From Edolisoma coerulescens (lineage: Eukaryota > Chordata > Aves > Passeriformes > Campephagidae), in the NCBI GenBank assembly GCA_013397115.1, contig VWZW01007169.1, forward strand, positions 1,887,451 through 1,951,450: 64,000 nt of DNA, in the 5' to 3' direction. A model generated the notes under the pieces. That model saw nothing but the letters and a program-made list of their open reading frames with translations, was not told the origin of the DNA and did no database searches. Made by a program: the position numbers and the translations under genes. This document shows, piece by piece, positions 61,801 through 64,000 of this stretch. The stretch's first letter is position 1. Each line of letters opens with the position of its first letter.

Positions 61801-62665
61801 ACACTGTCAACCAGCAAGGGTTTGTATGCCTGCTCTTCTTTCACAAGGTGCATTCAGAAACTGGAAACAGTGCATAGGGGATGGTGAGTAGTGGCAATGC
61901 CATGGCATGTCTGGGCAGTGGTGCTACCTGCAACTTTGCTCAGATCTGCTAAGTCCAGCTCCATGCTGATTTGAAGGAGCCTTACTGGTTTGATTTGACC
62001 ACGAAGGGTTTCTTTCTTGTACTGGGCCATGTTTTGACCACTTGCTGCAACTAAATTCACTTTGAAACATCCAGAGAGTAGTGAGTGTCTCTTCATGGCC
62101 ACTACCAATGGCTGCCAGATCATAATTCCCTTTGTAATCAATGAAAAGCTGTAGGAAGGAGTGTTTTACAGTAGGTATCTAGTTTTATGCAAGTTTAATG
62201 CAGGAAGATGCCTTATTAGCAGTCAGTGAACATAAAAACTAAATTCACACTCATAAACCAGGGAGAGATTTTGGACACATTCACTGAGCCATAGGTATCA
62301 AGAAGTTAGAGGATATAAATAGCAGTGAATGCAGTATGCTAATCTGAATGGTTGGGAATGAATATCAGAGGTGTTTGTTGCTGCTCCCTTCAGAGCAGTC
62401 TCTGTTCTGACAAACCACTGAGGAAGACCAATGACGCTCTGTAAGGCCTTGTAGGTTTGTACCCTACAGGCTCCTAGGAAAGGAGAACTGTGGAAAGTAA
62501 CAAAGGAATGTGTGGAGTTCTGTCTGATGGGTCAGAACAGTGTTTAGGGAGGGATTAGCAAGAGGCCTGTAGGTGTACCAAAATGCCATGCGCTCAGGGA
62601 AGGGGCAGAGTGAGAATCTCTTTTGACTTGTGGCTGGCTGGAGATGGTGGTATGATTTTGAGTGA
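58860..62665. other. Noncoding sequence
   Basis: No gene is supported. The part 59930-60300 is AT-rich, with an AGATAAG (GATA-type) word inside a catcat/atgatg inverted pair near 60190-60210. The region 61850-62150 is more balanced and has a 95-codon minus frame (61854-62141) with an even composition but no recognisable domain. Confidence 0.5.
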
Positions 62666-62670
62666 GACCT

Positions 62671-63190
62671 CATGTCACACAGAATGGGTAAGGTTGAAAA
62701 GGACTGCAGTGGATTGTCTGGTCCAACCTCCCTGCTCAGACAGGGTCATCGTAGAGCACACGGCACAGGATTTCATCCAGATACTTCTGGAATTCCTCCA
62801 GTGGGGGAGACTGGAAGGCAATCTGTTCCAGCGCTCAGTCACCCTCACAGTAAAGAAGTTCTTCTTCGTATTTAGGCTGAACTTCCTGTACATCAGTTTC
62901 TGCCCATTGCCTCTTGTCCTGTTACTCAGCACCACAGAGCAGAGCCTGGTCCATCCTCTGACACCTCCCTTCCGATACTGACAGACATTTATATGAACCC
63001 CTCTCAGTCATCTCCTCTTGGCTGGACAGCCCCAGCTCCCTCAGTCTTTCCTCATGAGATGCTCCAGTCCCTCCATCATCTTTGTCAACCCCCACCAGAC
63101 CCACTCCAGGAGCTCCATGTCTCTCTTGCTCCATCATTCCCTGCAACTGGAGGGACAGAAATGAACCCAACTTGTGCTCCAGATCCCTTG
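62671..63190 (-). mobile_element. CR1 LINE fragment, minus strand, with 3' end
   Basis: The plus strand shows the CR1 3' end in antisense: 'cacagaatgggtaaggttgaaaaggactgcag', a 'ggtccaacctccctgctcagacagggtcatc' block and 'cagtcaccctcacagtaaagaagttcttc'. These are followed by 'tctgcccattgcctcttgtcctgttactcagcac' and 'ccagctccctcagtctttcctca'. On the minus strand the reverse-transcriptase C-terminus reads SNRTRGNGQKLMYRKFSLNT and KKNFFTVRVTERWNRLPSSL. The 3' end is kept to near the cacagaat octamer-like terminus, and the 5' end is truncated by about 63190. Stops and substitutions mean it is dead but younger than the copy near 2320. Confidence 0.95.
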
Positions 63191-63199
63191 ATCTGTTGA

Positions 63200-63690
63200 C
63201 CTAAGGGCCTGAGATTCCTCTTGATTGTTTGCAACCTTCTTGTTGGGACCCTGTCACTGCCTACCTGGAAAACCAGTAGAGGATAATAATCAATGGGCCG
63301 TAGCAGGCTGGGAGGTTTCTCGGTGATGTCTCTTGTGCGGGCCCCAGGGAGGCGATGCAACTCCTAGTGGGTTGGGTCTGGTCGGTGTATCAGGCCCTCC
63401 CTTCCCCTCAGACTTTATTTTCTGACTGCAAATGACTCCTACCTTCCTTTTTTTCTTCATGGAGGAGGTTTTGATGCTGGGGGTAGGCTGCCCAGTCCTA
63501 GGTGATGCCTCCATCTTGGAAGAACCTTCATCCATGTACACATTTCCCCAGTCCTCGTTTCTGCTGGTTCTCAGATTCCAGGGCCTCCTACTGATTTTAT
63601 AGAGGCACCTGGGAAGGTGAAGTAAGTCATGAGGGGAACCACCTGCCACCCCAAGCAGAACCCATTTCCACTCCACACAGTCCTTCCTTG
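63200..63690. other. Unassigned sequence between two CR1 fragments
   Basis: This stretch is moderately GC-rich. A 128-codon minus frame (63290-63676) covers most of it, with a Lys/Ser/Pro-rich C-terminal half (SSMKKKRKVGV) but no recognisable domain. It is not CR1 and I cannot match it to another repeat. Confidence 0.45.
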
Positions 63691-63694
63691 GTTG

Positions 63695-63960
63695 GGAAGG
63701 CGCTACAGGAGGGCTAGGTCTGACCTCCTCCTGAAGGCAAGGTCAGCCATGAGGCCAGACCAAGTTGCTCAGAGTTTTTGTTTGGTCTGCTGTAGTGAAC
63801 CTTCAAGAGTGGAGATGATGCAGCCTCCCTGGGACACTGCTTCACTGCTTTTCTTCTACCCAGAAATCACACTAAAAGTAAAAATGCATCTTTTCAATTG
63901 TTTCTCCAGTTTCAACATGATTTTGCTTGGACTCAGTGCTTCCCAGAACTCCACATAGAT
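63695..63960 (-). mobile_element. Second CR1 LINE fragment, minus strand
   Basis: In antisense CR1 order the plus strand reads 'ggtctgacctcctcctgaaggcaaggtcagc', 'gaggccagaccaagttgctcagag' and 'tcaagagtggagatgatgcagcctccctgggacac'. After these come a degraded 'cacactaaaagtaaaaatgcatctttt' and 'caattgtttctcc'. It is more diverged than the copy at 62671-63190 and covers a similar part of the element, so it is a separate older insertion rather than the other half of the same copy. No coding frame survives. Confidence 0.7.
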
Positions 63961-64000
63961 TTCTCACATCTATTCATAAAAGACTCAAATCCGCTGCGGA

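Noticed and set aside
61854..62141. 95-codon minus frame suspected to be a transposase remnant
   Set aside because: No catalytic or helix-turn-helix motif could be seen, and there are no terminal inverted repeats around it.
1..64000. Endogenous retrovirus or LTR structure
   Set aside because: I found no paired LTRs, primer-binding site, polypurine tract or recognisable gag/pol frames anywhere in the window.

Overview
This 64-kb window is animal genomic DNA, most likely from a bird, and I find no convincing protein-coding gene in it. The bird assignment rests on CR1-type LINE fragments (about 15283-15650 on the plus strand; 62671-63190 and 63695-63960 on the minus strand; a much older one near 2320-2740). 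It is also supported by the low density of recent repeats and the absence of anything like L1, Alu or other young mammalian SINEs. Another sauropsid is possible. The base composition is AT-leaning and CpG-poor throughout, apart from one short CpG-dense block. The longest open frame is 154 codons and no open frame translates into a family I recognise, apart from CR1 reverse-transcriptase tails. The window is best read as intergenic or intronic DNA.

Layout. 1-1300 carries a strong imperfect foldback (54-bp arms around a 19-nt loop at 963-1089) set in a pyrimidine-rich / purine-rich pair of flanks. 2320-2740 is a decayed antisense CR1/L3-like piece. 9540-10010 is a GC-richer island with coding-like codon choice on the minus strand, possibly a broken retrocopy or exon of an unidentified gene. 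13995-14068 looks like a decayed tRNA-derived SINE head. 15283-15650 is a CR1 fragment. 21950-22255 is an orphan CpG island. 23.3-23.7, 37.0-38.4, 55.0-55.3 and 59.9-60.3 kb are AT-rich stretches dense in homeodomain, POU or GATA-like words that could be distal enhancers. 45.4-45.7, 48.3-48.5, 50.2-50.3 and 53.1-53.3 kb hold worn remnants of ancient amniote repeats, several MIR-like in antisense. 55.4-55.83 kb is a long pyrimidine-rich tract. The last 1.3 kb holds two CR1 fragments in the same orientation.

There is no operon, CRISPR array, recognisable mobile-element gene cluster or retroviral structure. I do not see a new biological system here. The observations most worth a second look are the long foldback at 963-1089, the coding-like block at 9581-9987, the orphan CpG island, and the tight perfect hairpins at 5533-5558, 24096-24123, 30702-30748 and 58832-58856. 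All repeat and regulatory calls come from reading alone, without alignment or conservation data.
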